Shown piece after piece: positions 1 to 7,295 of a stretch of 47,295 bases of DNA. How positions within the stretch are numbered: position 1 is the first letter of the stretch; each line of letters starts with the position of its first letter. Position numbers and translations under genes: made by a program. The notes under the pieces were generated by a model, which did no database searches, was not told the origin of the DNA, and saw only the letters and a list, made by a program, of their open reading frames with translations. This DNA is from an uncultured Clostridia bacterium (lineage in GTDB: Bacteria > Bacillota > Clostridia > TANB77 > CAG-465). Where the stretch lies: contig CAKOYF010000010.1 in NCBI GenBank assembly GCA_934130595.1, positions 1 through 47,295 of the forward strand. Direction: 5' to 3'.

Positions 1-6
1 CCTCCT
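1..6 (-). promoter_or_regulatory. ribosome-binding site of a gene beyond the left edge
   Basis: Minus-strand AGGAGG lies at the very edge of the window, after the terminator at 33-57. It implies a minus-strand gene starting just left of position 1. Only the site itself is visible. Confidence 0.4.
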
Positions 7-32
7 CATTTATATTTTAACATAAAAAAATA

Positions 33-57
33 AAAGTGGACTTTTTGTGTCCACTTT
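33..57 (-). terminator. intrinsic terminator of the 76-690 gene
   Basis: A perfect 9-bp stem (AAAGTGGAC/GTCCACTTT) with a 7-nt loop is followed on the minus strand by a T-rich run. It sits 18 nt after the stop codon. Confidence 0.85.
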
Positions 58-75
58 CATTTTACCACTTCAAAA

Positions 76-690
76 TTAATCTAGTTCTTTTGCTTTTATT
101 AATATATAGTCTTCTCCTTTTGGTATACTTACTTCTACAGGTGTATTATAAAACATAGTGTTTATATAATACTTTATATCAGATCTTTCTATACGTTTAA
201 GCTTTTTATTGGTTTTAAAGATCAAATCTTCTTTTCCAATCTTTTCTCTGTTTTTCTTAATATAGTCATAAAACTCTTTGACTATTCTTAAAACATCATT
301 TGTGGTATTTTTTGAATACTCAGATTTTAAGAACTCATCTAAAATTGTATTTTTAGATACAAATTCTTCTAAGTTCACTTCTCTAGAAAGATTTGTACTA
401 TCAGCTAGTCTATATTGTTCTAAACAATATGATATACTTGCATGATAAATTGAATTTAAAAATGATGTGTAATTTTCTAAGATTTGCTCAATTATACATA
501 TTCTTTCTTCTTCAGATAATCCTTTTTCTTCTCTTTCATTAATATAAGTTATTTCTATTATGCCTTTTCCAAGAATAAAATAAAGATCATATCTTTTTCC
601 AGTACTTAAATCTACTTCTGCTCGTACATCTGGATTTCCAGATAACCTCCTTTTTATAAAACTGTCTTTTAATGTTATTTTAGCTTTCAT
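76..690 (-). CDS. hypothetical protein, 204 aa
   Basis: I do not recognise this protein. It is a soluble, lysine- and glutamate-rich 204-aa protein with no signal peptide and no clear membrane segment. The N-terminal 60 residues look like alternating beta strands (a KRYDLYF strand, then a GIIEITYI strand). The rest is mostly amphipathic helix, and the C-terminus is again strand-like (VEVSIP, YILIKAKEL). The ATG at 690 follows an AAGGAGGA site. The gene stands alone, with a strong promoter upstream (753-781) and a terminator directly downstream. Several other single-gene units of unknown function in this window share that plan (1575-2207 partly, 19779-20432, 23900-24283, 25084-25479), but I see no convincing sequence similarity among them. 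Confidence 0.75.
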   Translation of the reverse strand: MKAKITLKDSFIKRRLSGNPDVRAEVDLSTGKRYDLYFILGKGIIEITYINEREEKGLSEEERICIIEQILENYTSFLNSIYHASISYCLEQYRLADSTNLSREVNLEEFVSKNTILDEFLKSEYSKNTTNDVLRIVKEFYDYIKKNREKIGKEDLIFKTNKKLKRIERSDIKYYINTMFYNTPVEVSIPKGEDYILIKAKELD

Positions 691-752
691 TTATAACATT
701 CCTCCTTCTACTATTTAGTATAAAGTGTAAATTCATCTGTTGTACAAGAAAC

Positions 753-781
753 ATTATAGCATACTTATGTAAACATTGCAA
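753..781 (-). promoter_or_regulatory. sigma-A-type promoter for the 76-690 gene
   Basis: TTGCAA, a 17-nt spacer and TATAAT on the minus strand, about 60 nt upstream of the start codon. Confidence 0.75.
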
Positions 782-839
782 GATTTTTAAATCATATCCT
801 CTTTTTTACATTTTTTTTGTCGTGTGTACTTACCTTAAA

Positions 840-848
840 TGGTATAAT
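840..848 (+). promoter_or_regulatory. extended -10 promoter for the sigma-factor gene
   Basis: TGGTATAAT is an extended -10 element 20 nt before the ATG at 869. No good -35 hexamer lies 17 nt upstream. The short leader carries an AGAGGGAAA ribosome-binding site. Confidence 0.6.
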
Positions 849-868
849 TCAAAATAAGAGGGAAATAT

Positions 869-1393
869 ATGGAAGAAGAATTAATAAAGAGAGTAAAATT
901 TAAAGACAAAAAGGCTTTTGACCTTTTAATAGAGCCTTATTACAAGAAAATGAGAATATCTGCACTATCTATAGTTGGCAATAAAGCTGATGCTGATGAC
1001 ATACTACAAGAAACCTTATATGACGTTTATACTAAAATAGATAAACTTAAAGAAACTAGCAGATTTGCACCATGGATGTATAAAATATTAATAAACAAAT
1101 GCTTCGATTGGATAAGAAAAAGTAAACATGATATTATTCCATTTGATCACAAAAGATTAGATACAATGACATCTTGTGTTATAAAAGAAAAAATAGATTT
1201 TTATGCTTTAGTAGGAATACTTCCTAAAGACGAAAAAATTATAGTTATAATGAAATATCTATTAGATTTTAAAATCCATGAAATTGCTACTAACTTAAAT
1301 CTTTCAGAAAGCGCAGTAAAGATGCGTCTAGTTAGAGCAAGAGAAAAACTAAAAGCTCAATATTATGAAAGTAAAGATAATTTATCGAACTAG
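869..1393 (+). CDS. ECF-like sigma-70 family RNA polymerase sigma factor
   Basis: At 174 aa it has the size and two-domain plan of group 4 (ECF) sigma factors. Region 2 spans about residues 17-85, with the typical DADDILQETL and FAPWMYKILINKCFDWIRK segments (core binding and -10 recognition). Region 4 spans about 116-162, with a helix-turn-helix in IHEIATNLNLSESAVKMRL. The ATG follows a GAGGG site. The gene is monocistronic: a terminator overlaps its stop codon and the next gene is convergent. No anti-sigma gene or membrane protein is adjacent, unlike many ECF loci, so how its activity is controlled is not evident. Its own promoter looks sigma-A-like rather than autoregulated. The family call is firm; the regulon is unknown. 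Confidence 0.92.
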   Translation: MEEELIKRVKFKDKKAFDLLIEPYYKKMRISALSIVGNKADADDILQETLYDVYTKIDKLKETSRFAPWMYKILINKCFDWIRKSKHDIIPFDHKRLDTMTSCVIKEKIDFYALVGILPKDEKIIVIMKYLLDFKIHEIATNLNLSESAVKMRLVRAREKLKAQYYESKDNLSN

Positions 1394-1415
1394 TTTAAAA
1401 GACTAGTTCTTTTTT
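1387..1415 (+). terminator. intrinsic terminator of the sigma-factor gene
   Basis: GAACTAGT/ACTAGTTC stem of 8 bp with a 7-nt loop, followed by seven T. The stop codon lies inside the 5' arm. Confidence 0.88.
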
Positions 1416-1501
1416 AGATCATGCATAGAACATTAGTTCTTTTATAGAATACTACTATATTATTTATTAAATATAGCGGAGCTTTTTAAGTATTATTTTT
1501 A

Positions 1502-1535
1502 ATATGTAGTTCACAAATAATGTATATTATAACTT
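1502..1535. repeat. dispersed 30-bp intergenic element, copy A
   Basis: This sequence shares a 23-nt core with 6238-6268: ATATGTAGTTCACA, one variable base, then ATAATGTA, followed by a similar ATTATA...CTT end. Both copies lie just beyond the T-run of a minus-strand terminator. Confidence 0.6.
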
Positions 1536-1540
1536 AAAAA

Positions 1541-1574
1541 ATAAAAAATAAAAAGGATGTTTTTTGCATCCTTT
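1541..1574 (-). terminator. intrinsic terminator of the yigZ / 1575-2207 unit
   Basis: AAAGGATG/CATCCTTT stem at 1552-1574 with a T-rich tract at 1541-1551 on the minus strand, directly after the stop codon. Confidence 0.85.
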
Positions 1575-2207
1575 CTACTCTTCTATTATTGTTTTGGGTA
1601 CAATAAATATTCTTTTATTTCCTCCAAATAATCCATTTCTTTTAAATATTACGCACTTGTCTTTGTGCTTAACTAGCTCTTTGTCTGTTTCAAACATATA
1701 ATTTATCACTCTATATACATCTTTAAAGTCTGGCATTATTCCATTAAATGCTATACAAATTGGACTCTTCCCTAATTCATTTTTGTTTCTTATTAGCATC
1801 TCATAAATATCTCTTAATCTACTAAGCTTTTCTGGTTCCACTTCTTGCCTTGGTATTTCAAAAAGCAGTTCTGCAAGTATTCCATTATCTTTTTCATCTA
1901 TGCTATTAAATTGGTGATATGTATATCCATTTTCTTTTACTACAAATGTTTCTATTTTATCCTTTTCTAGCTCTTTATTTACAACTCTTAAAGGATAAAA
2001 ATAATACTTATCTAATAATGCATAGTATATCATTGCCTTTTCTTGAAACGTTAATACCCTTGGAACATCAAAAAGTCTTATTTCTTTCTCTTCCTTATTT
2101 ATTCTATATCTTATTTTTAGATCTATTTGTGTATCTATTCCTTTTTTACTATATAGTATTAGTTCTTTTCCAACAGCTACATATCTTTCAATATTATTAA
2201 TTACCAT
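1575..2207 (-). CDS. hypothetical protein, 210 aa, translationally coupled to yigZ
   Basis: I do not recognise this protein. It is soluble, 210 aa, without signal peptide or membrane segment. The N-terminal half alternates predicted strands (YVAVGKELILY, IDLKIRYRI); the middle holds helical segments. The C-terminal quarter has strand-like stretches (CVIFKRNGLFGGNKRIFIV). The ATG at 2207 is preceded by GAGGAAG and lies 11 bases inside the 3' end of yigZ, so the two are probably coupled in translation and share the promoter upstream of yigZ. A terminator directly follows the stop codon. Linkage to yigZ gives no firm functional clue. Confidence 0.75.
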   Translation of the reverse strand: MVINNIERYVAVGKELILYSKKGIDTQIDLKIRYRINKEEKEIRLFDVPRVLTFQEKAMIYYALLDKYYFYPLRVVNKELEKDKIETFVVKENGYTYHQFNSIDEKDNGILAELLFEIPRQEVEPEKLSRLRDIYEMLIRNKNELGKSPICIAFNGIMPDFKDVYRVINYMFETDKELVKHKDKCVIFKRNGLFGGNKRIFIVPKTIIEE

Positions 2208-2823
2208 AGTTTACTTCCTCTATAATTCCTTTTATGTTTTCAAATTCAAAATCTACAATATCTAGTGTCATTTCAACATTTTCCTTAAAATCACACTTTT
2301 GTATTTTGACATATTCATTTTCAATATGGTTTTCTAGTTTATTTTTTATTATATTGTATCCATTATATGTGCATATAAAAGAAAATTCTTCATATTTATA
2401 TATTTCTTTTTTCTCACACTCATCTATACATACTCTAGCACTATTTAAATACGTTCTAGAAAGTGGACCAGCTCCTAGTAATATTCCTCCAAAATATCTT
2501 ACTATCACAATACACACATTTGTTATATGTTCCTTTTCTAATAGTTCATATATTGCTTTAGTTCCTGTGCCTTTTGGTTCGCCATCATCTGAAAATCTTA
2601 TATTTACATTATTATTTTTTAAATATGAATATATATATACCACATGTCTAGCTTGCATATTATCTTGCTTTATTTTTTCTATTTTTTCAATAGCTTCTTC
2701 TTCTTTTGATATTTCAAATAAATATGATATAAACTTAGATTGCTTTTCTATTATTATTTTATCACACAATTGGCCATAATTACCTTTTAAATCGGTTTTG
2801 TCCTTTAAAGAATATAATTTCAT
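2197..2823 (-). CDS. yigZ: YigZ/IMPACT family protein
   Basis: UPF0029/IMPACT family. The N-terminal domain shows the family signature KQSKFISYLFEISKEEEA, then ARHVVYIYSY, the FSDDGEPKGTGTKAIYELL block, and IVIVRYFGGILLGAGPLSRTY (roughly residues 25-130). The C-terminal ferredoxin-like part, about residues 140-208, is less conserved, as usual. The bacterial role is uncertain; the eukaryotic relative IMPACT acts in translational control. I place the start at the ATG at 2823 (209 aa) because AAAGGAGAAG precedes it. An upstream in-frame extension to 2886 would begin inside the clpX terminator and run through the promoter. The next gene overlaps its end by 11 bases. Confidence 0.9.
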   Translation of the reverse strand: MKLYSLKDKTDLKGNYGQLCDKIIIEKQSKFISYLFEISKEEEAIEKIEKIKQDNMQARHVVYIYSYLKNNNVNIRFSDDGEPKGTGTKAIYELLEKEHITNVCIVIVRYFGGILLGAGPLSRTYLNSARVCIDECEKKEIYKYEEFSFICTYNGYNIIKNKLENHIENEYVKIQKCDFKENVEMTLDIVDFEFENIKGIIEEVNYGN

Positions 2824-2851
2824 TACTTCTCCTTTATTTTTGATTAAAAGT

Positions 2852-2881
2852 ATTATATCAAAAGAATAAACAAAAAAGCAA
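2852..2881 (-). promoter_or_regulatory. promoter for yigZ
   Basis: TTGCTT, an 18-nt spacer and TATAAT on the minus strand. The -35 box overlaps the stem of the clpX terminator. Confidence 0.65.
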
Positions 2882-2897
2882 GGCAAAAGCCTTACTT
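2872..2897 (-). terminator. intrinsic terminator of the tig-clpP-clpX operon
   Basis: A 9-position stem (AAGCAAGGC/GCCTTACTT, one mismatch) with an AAAA loop and a T-run on the minus strand. It overlaps the clpX stop codon. Confidence 0.85.
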
Positions 2898-4175
2898 TTT
2901 GTTTTCTGCCATAATATATTTTGGCTTATCATGATTTACTACAACATCTTTTGTAATAATACATTTTACAATATCCTTGTTAGATGGTACTTCATACATT
3001 GCATCCATCATAACATTTTCCATTATTGCTCTTAGACCTCTTGCTCCAGTTTTTCTTTCAACAGCATAGTTTACAATAGTATTTAACGCATCCTGTTCTA
3101 CTTCTAACTCTACGTTATCCATTTTAAATAGTTTTACGTATTGCTTTAAAAGCGCATTTTTAGGTTTTGTTACTATATCTATTAATGCTTCCTCTGTTAA
3201 TTGGTTTAAACTAGTTATAATTGGAAGTCTTCCAACAAGTTCTGGAATAAGTCCATATTTTACTATATCTTGAGGTTGAACTTGAGAGAATATTTTTCCT
3301 ACATCTATATCCTTTTTAGCTTCTACTTTAGCACCAAATCCCATTGTTTTGGTATCTATTCTAGATTCTATTATCTTTTCTAAGCCATCAAAAGCTCCAC
3401 CACAGATAAATAATATATTTGATGTATCAATCTTAATGAATTCTTGTTGTGGGTGTTTTCTTCCACCTTGTGGAGGTACATTTGCAACAGTTCCTTCAAT
3501 TATTTTTAAAAGAGCTTGTTGAACTCCTTCACCACTAACATCTCTTGTTATAGAAACATTCTCACTCTTTCTAGAAATTTTGTCAAGTTCATCAATATAT
3601 ATGATTCCTTTTTCTGCTTTTTTTACATCATAATCAGCAGCTTGAATTAATCTTAAAAGAATGTTTTCAACATCTTCTCCTACATATCCAGCTTCAGTAA
3701 GTGTAGTAGCATCTGCGATTGCAAATGGTACTTTTAATATTTTTGCTAGTGTTTGTGCAAGTAATGTTTTTCCACATCCTGTTGGTCCAAGTAGTAATAT
3801 ATTACTTTTTTGTATTTCAACATCATCAAGCTTATCCATGTTCTTTATTCTTTTGTAATGGTTATATACAGCTACAGATAAAACTCTTTTTGCTACATCT
3901 TGACCAATAACATACTCATCTAAAACATTTTTTATAGCTTCTGGTGATGGTAATTCATCTGTTGAAATTAAATCTTTTGAACCCATAATATTTTCTTGAG
4001 ACGCACCTTCTTCATCTAGCATAATTTTATGACAAATTTCAACACATTCATCACAAATATATACACTATTAGGACCTTCTATAAGTTTGTCTACTTCTTG
4101 CCTTAATCTTCCGCAAAATGAACAAAATATGGGTTTTTGGCCATGATTGCCATTATTAGACCCTTTATTTGCCAT
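2892..4175 (-). CDS. clpX: ATP-dependent Clp protease ATP-binding subunit ClpX
   Basis: AAA+ unfoldase that recognises tagged substrates and threads them into ClpP. At 427 aa it is full length. The N-terminal zinc-binding domain has Cys18, Cys21, Cys41 and Cys44. Walker A is GPTGCGKT near residue 130, the pore-loop GYVGEDVE follows, and Walker B is IIYIDELDK near 190. The ClpP-docking IGF loop appears as MGF near residue 277. The C-terminal small AAA subdomain carries GARGLRAIMENVM. The gene is last in tig-clpP-clpX, with one base between the clpP stop and its ATG region, and ends in a terminator. Unfoldase and peptidase are therefore made from one message. Confidence 0.98.
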   Translation of the reverse strand: MANKGSNNGNHGQKPIFCSFCGRLRQEVDKLIEGPNSVYICDECVEICHKIMLDEEGASQENIMGSKDLISTDELPSPEAIKNVLDEYVIGQDVAKRVLSVAVYNHYKRIKNMDKLDDVEIQKSNILLLGPTGCGKTLLAQTLAKILKVPFAIADATTLTEAGYVGEDVENILLRLIQAADYDVKKAEKGIIYIDELDKISRKSENVSITRDVSGEGVQQALLKIIEGTVANVPPQGGRKHPQQEFIKIDTSNILFICGGAFDGLEKIIESRIDTKTMGFGAKVEAKKDIDVGKIFSQVQPQDIVKYGLIPELVGRLPIITSLNQLTEEALIDIVTKPKNALLKQYVKLFKMDNVELEVEQDALNTIVNYAVERKTGARGLRAIMENVMMDAMYEVPSNKDIVKCIITKDVVVNHDKPKYIMAENKK

Positions 4176-4176
4176 A

Positions 4177-4794
4177 TTATTTGTTCTCCTTTATATTACT
4201 AATACTTTCCATAATTTCATCAATTAATCCATACTCTTTAGCTTGTTGAGCTGTCATATAGTTATCTCTTTCAGTATCTTTTTGAATAGTTTCAATTGAT
4301 TGACCAGTTCTTTCACTTAATACTTTGTTTAGTTTTTCTCTTGTTGCTACTAAGTGATCTGCATGTATTTTAACTTCTGTAGCTTGACCAGAAAGTCCAC
4401 CACCAATTAATGGCTGATGAATTAATATTTCTGAATTAGGTAATGCATATCTTTTACCTTTTGTACCAGAAGCTAATAGTACAGCTCCCATAGATGCAGC
4501 CATACCAACACATATTGTACATACATCTGATTTTATGTATTGTATTGTATCGTATATAGCCATACCATCTGTTATGCTACCACCTGGTGAATTTATATAT
4601 AAATATATATCTTTTCCAGGATCTTCAGCATCTAGAAATAGTAATTGTGCAATTACTAATGATGCAGAAGCACTATCTACTTGTTCTGATAAGAATATTA
4701 TTCTTTCTTTTAAAAGTCTTGAGAAAATATCATAGGATCTTTCTCCTTTGCTAGTTTGCTCAATTACGTATGGAACTAAGCTATCTTTAATCAT
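4177..4794 (-). CDS. clpP: ATP-dependent Clp protease proteolytic subunit ClpP
   Basis: Serine peptidase of family S14 that forms the tetradecameric degradation chamber used by ClpX. The 205-aa length is normal. The catalytic triad reads Ser101 (GMAASMGA), His126 (ILIHQPLIGG) and Asp177 (KDTERDNYM). The oxyanion-loop segment YINSPGGSITDGMAIYDT is intact. A short N-terminal propeptide-like stretch precedes the conserved YDIFSRLLKERIIFL. It lies between tig (24-base gap) and clpX (one-base gap), a very common order in Bacillota. No separate promoter is evident, so expression should follow the tig promoter. Confidence 0.98.
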   Translation of the reverse strand: MIKDSLVPYVIEQTSKGERSYDIFSRLLKERIIFLSEQVDSASASLVIAQLLFLDAEDPGKDIYLYINSPGGSITDGMAIYDTIQYIKSDVCTICVGMAASMGAVLLASGTKGKRYALPNSEILIHQPLIGGGLSGQATEVKIHADHLVATREKLNKVLSERTGQSIETIQKDTERDNYMTAQQAKEYGLIDEIMESISNIKENK

Positions 4795-4818
4795 ATCTTC
4801 TACCTCCCGAATTTATAA

Positions 4819-6102
4819 CTATTTTTCAACAGCGTTATCAGTAACTATTTTCATTGTTTTTTCATGAGTTAATTCTTGTCTCATGTAATTTCTTGCATTT
4901 TCATTTTTTAATAATGATTCATCATCACCTGCACCATATTGAGCAGATAATTCTTTTATTTTAGCATCAATTTCTTCATCAGAAACTTCTACTTTTTCTT
5001 CTTTAGCTACAGCTTCAAGTCCTAGATTTAATTTTATTCTCTTTTCAGCTTGAACTCTCATTTCTTTTTTGTAGTCTTCTAATGTTATTCCCATGTATTG
5101 TAAGTATTGATCAATGTTTAGACCTTGGTATGAAAGATTTGCATTCATTTCTTCAACCATTTTTTCTACTTCTTCATCAATCATTCCATCAGGAATTACA
5201 ACTTCTACTTTTTCTATGAATTTTTCAATAGCTTCTTGATCTTTTGTAGCTTTTGCTTGGTTTTCTTTTCTTTCTTTAACTTTTTTGTTTAAGTCTTTTC
5301 TGTATTCTTCTAAAGTATCAAATTCAGAAACGTCTTTTGCAAATTCGTCATCTAATTCTGGTAATACTTTTTCTTTGATTTCGTGAAGTTTTACTTTAAA
5401 TGTAGCATCTTTTCCTGCTAAGTTTTCTGCATGGTATTCTTCAGGGAATTTTACATTAACATCTCTTTCTTCACCAATTTTCATTCCTACCATTTGATCT
5501 TCAAATCCTGGAATAAATTGACCTGAACCAATTGTTAATTCAAAATTTTCGCCTTTTCCACCATCAAAAGCAACTCCATCTACAAATCCTTCGAAGTCTA
5601 TAACAGATATGTCTCCATCTTTAAGATCTCTGTCTTCTACTGTTACGATTCTTGCATTCTTTTCTCTTATTCTTTCAAGTTCTTCTTCTACTTCTTTTTT
5701 AGTTACTCTAGTGCTAACTTTCTTTACTTCTATTCCTTTATAATCTGCAACTTTTGCTTCTGGTTTTACACATACAGTTACAACAAAAACAAAGTCTTTA
5801 TCTTTTCCTATTTGTTTTATATCTAATTCTGGTCTAGAAACAATTTCAAGTTCGTTTTCTACTACTGCTGTTCTATATGCTTCATCTACAGTGTTTTCTA
5901 TAACGAATTCATATAGTACTCCTTCTCCATAAGTTTTTTCAACTACAGCTCTAGGTACCATTCCATTTCTAAATCCTGGTACTTTAAATTTTTTAGCATT
6001 TTGTTTAAATGCTTTGTCTAATTCTGCATTGAATTGTTCTTTATCCATTGTGAATTCAATTTCTACAACAGAATTTTCTTTTTTCTCTACTTTAACATTC
6101 AT
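4819..6102 (-). CDS. tig: trigger factor (ribosome-associated chaperone, peptidyl-prolyl isomerase)
   Basis: Chaperone that binds ribosomal protein L23 at the exit tunnel and shields nascent chains. The 427-aa protein has the three expected parts. The ribosome-binding domain carries the signature GFRNGMVP at residues 43-50. A central FKBP-type isomerase domain spans about 155-245 (GDISVIDFEGFVDG, FIPGFEDQMVGMKIGE). The helical C-terminal arms follow. The ATG at 6102 has a GGAGG site. It heads the tig-clpP-clpX operon behind a strong promoter at 6147-6174. Confidence 0.97.
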   Translation of the reverse strand: MNVKVEKKENSVVEIEFTMDKEQFNAELDKAFKQNAKKFKVPGFRNGMVPRAVVEKTYGEGVLYEFVIENTVDEAYRTAVVENELEIVSRPELDIKQIGKDKDFVFVVTVCVKPEAKVADYKGIEVKKVSTRVTKKEVEEELERIREKNARIVTVEDRDLKDGDISVIDFEGFVDGVAFDGGKGENFELTIGSGQFIPGFEDQMVGMKIGEERDVNVKFPEEYHAENLAGKDATFKVKLHEIKEKVLPELDDEFAKDVSEFDTLEEYRKDLNKKVKERKENQAKATKDQEAIEKFIEKVEVVIPDGMIDEEVEKMVEEMNANLSYQGLNIDQYLQYMGITLEDYKKEMRVQAEKRIKLNLGLEAVAKEEKVEVSDEEIDAKIKELSAQYGAGDDESLLKNENARNYMRQELTHEKTMKIVTDNAVEK

Positions 6103-6146
6103 TTTAATTCCTCCATTACATAAAATTTGGTTAATTTAACTCCTAT

Positions 6147-6174
6147 ATTATATCATAAAATATATATTTTTCAA
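6147..6174 (-). promoter_or_regulatory. promoter of the tig-clpP-clpX operon
   Basis: TTGAAA, a 16-nt spacer and TATAAT on the minus strand, about 45 nt upstream of the tig start. No CIRCE or CtsR-type operator was recognised next to it. Confidence 0.8.
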
Positions 6175-6237
6175 CCCCTTTTTACCAATAATATCCTATT
6201 GTTTTATATACACTGGTTTTGCTGTTATTATTCCATT

Positions 6238-6268
6238 ATATGTAGTTCACATATAATGTATTATACTT
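6238..6268. repeat. dispersed 30-bp intergenic element, copy B
   Basis: Second copy of the element at 1502-1535. Here the core contains an inverted repeat, TATGT-5 nt-ACATA. It lies between the terminator of 6293-6847 and the tig promoter. Confidence 0.6.
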
Positions 6269-6282
6269 TTAATTAGATAAAA

Positions 6283-6311
6283 AATAGAGAGCTTAAGCTA
6301 AGCTCTCTATT
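6283..6311 (-). terminator. intrinsic terminator of the 6293-6847 gene
   Basis: A perfect 12-bp stem (AATAGAGAGCTT/AAGCTCTCTATT) with a 5-nt loop and a short TTTTATC tract. The stop codon is inside the stem. Confidence 0.75.
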
Positions 6312-6847
6312 GCCTTTTTTAGTACTTTGTTTTTTTGTGCTTTTTTTAAAGCCTCTATATTGCTTTCTACATTAGGAATGTATTCATCTTCATTTTCATC
6401 TGTTAAAGCATTTATAGTAGTACTTACTTTTTTACCACTTACTTGCAACACTTTTTCAAAAGAAAATGATAAAACATGTTCTCTAGTCCATTCTACAGAT
6501 GCATATTTTAAATACTCCTTATCTAGTAGTAAGCTGGCAACATCTTCACCTGGATATGTAAAATTTTCAACTGAATATGTATTGAAAAAATTTGCTACTT
6601 TTTCAGGTTCTTGTTCTATTGCCATTAAATTTCTGTATTTTCCTAGCAACCTCGCTGCTACTTCGATAGAATTTATATTATTTAAAAATATCAAAAATGA
6701 TTTCTTAGATAATACTATCCCATCTACTTCTTCAAACTCAATCTGATTTTGGTTTATGTATTCTACTAGCTGCCTTACTTTTGTATTCTTTTCTATTTCT
6801 TTAGTACTTTTGAAATTAAAAATTTGACACATTTGTGCTATATTCAT
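6293..6847 (-). CDS. hypothetical protein, 184 aa
   Basis: I do not recognise this protein. It is soluble, 184 aa, largely helical, with no signal peptide or membrane segment. It contains EEVDGIVLSKKSFLIFLNNI near residues 38-57 and a lysine-rich amphipathic C-terminus (KKAQKNKVLKKAIESL). The start follows a GGGGG ribosome-binding site. A near-perfect promoter (6907-6935) begins immediately after the stop codon of the neighbouring gene 6939-7295, and no terminator separates them. It can therefore be expressed both from its own promoter and by read-through from the unknown operon upstream. Confidence 0.72.
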   Translation of the reverse strand: MNIAQMCQIFNFKSTKEIEKNTKVRQLVEYINQNQIEFEEVDGIVLSKKSFLIFLNNINSIEVAARLLGKYRNLMAIEQEPEKVANFFNTYSVENFTYPGEDVASLLLDKEYLKYASVEWTREHVLSFSFEKVLQVSGKKVSTTINALTDENEDEYIPNVESNIEALKKAQKNKVLKKAIESLA

Positions 6848-6906
6848 TATCTCTACCCCCTAATTCAAATTTTTTAATTAGCATATAACCTAAAATCATC
6901 TTCTAT

Positions 6907-6935
6907 ATTATAGCATTTTTAGAGGGTTATGTCAA
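6907..6935 (-). promoter_or_regulatory. consensus promoter for the 6293-6847 gene
   Basis: TTGACA, 17-nt spacer, TATAAT on the minus strand, within 4 bases of the upstream gene's stop codon. Confidence 0.82.
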
Positions 6936-6938
6936 CTT

Positions 6939-7295
6939 TTATTCTTCTTCTAATTCATCAATTTCAATTTCTTCTTCCTCTTCGTAGTCTTGCTTATATG
7001 TATCAAGTATATATGAATATATAGATAGCATTGAATTTATCACATCTAAATATGTATTTTCTTCTCTATACTCTACATGTAGCAAATTAATAATTGTTTG
7101 ATTATATCTTGGATAATAATCTACTACTAATATTGCTATTTTTCCATAATCCATATTTTTATAATCCTCTTTAACTTCACTACCTTTATACTCTAGCATT
7201 GTCACAAATAGTTTTCTAAATATTTCTTCTAGTGAAGTTATTACTTCATCATATCTTTCTTGAATAAATAAATCTTTTATCTTTACTTCTTCCAT
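6939..7295 (-). CDS. hypothetical acidic-tailed protein, 118 aa
   Basis: I do not recognise this protein. It is 118 aa and helical (IKDLFIQERYDEVITSLEEI at the N-terminus). The last 15 residues are almost all Glu, Asp and Ile, an acidic tail often seen in small interaction or adaptor proteins (inference). The start codon abuts the stop codon of the 474-aa gene at 7296, so both are surely on one message and may be translationally coupled. No terminator follows; the next promoter begins straight after the stop codon. Confidence 0.7.
   Translation of the reverse strand: MEEVKIKDLFIQERYDEVITSLEEIFRKLFVTMLEYKGSEVKEDYKNMDYGKIAILVVDYYPRYNQTIINLLHVEYREENTYLDVINSMLSIYSYILDTYKQDYEEEEEIEIDELEEE

Noticed and set aside
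2234..2779. Plus-strand open reading frame of 181 codons
   Set aside because: It is antisense to yigZ, which has clear family motifs and a good start site.
2824..2886. N-terminal extension of yigZ
   Set aside because: It begins within the clpX terminator and includes the promoter. The ATG at 2823 has a strong ribosome-binding site.
6103..6180. CIRCE or CtsR heat-shock operator at the tig-clpP-clpX promoter
   Set aside because: I looked for the CIRCE inverted repeat and for CtsR-type heptad repeats and found no convincing match.
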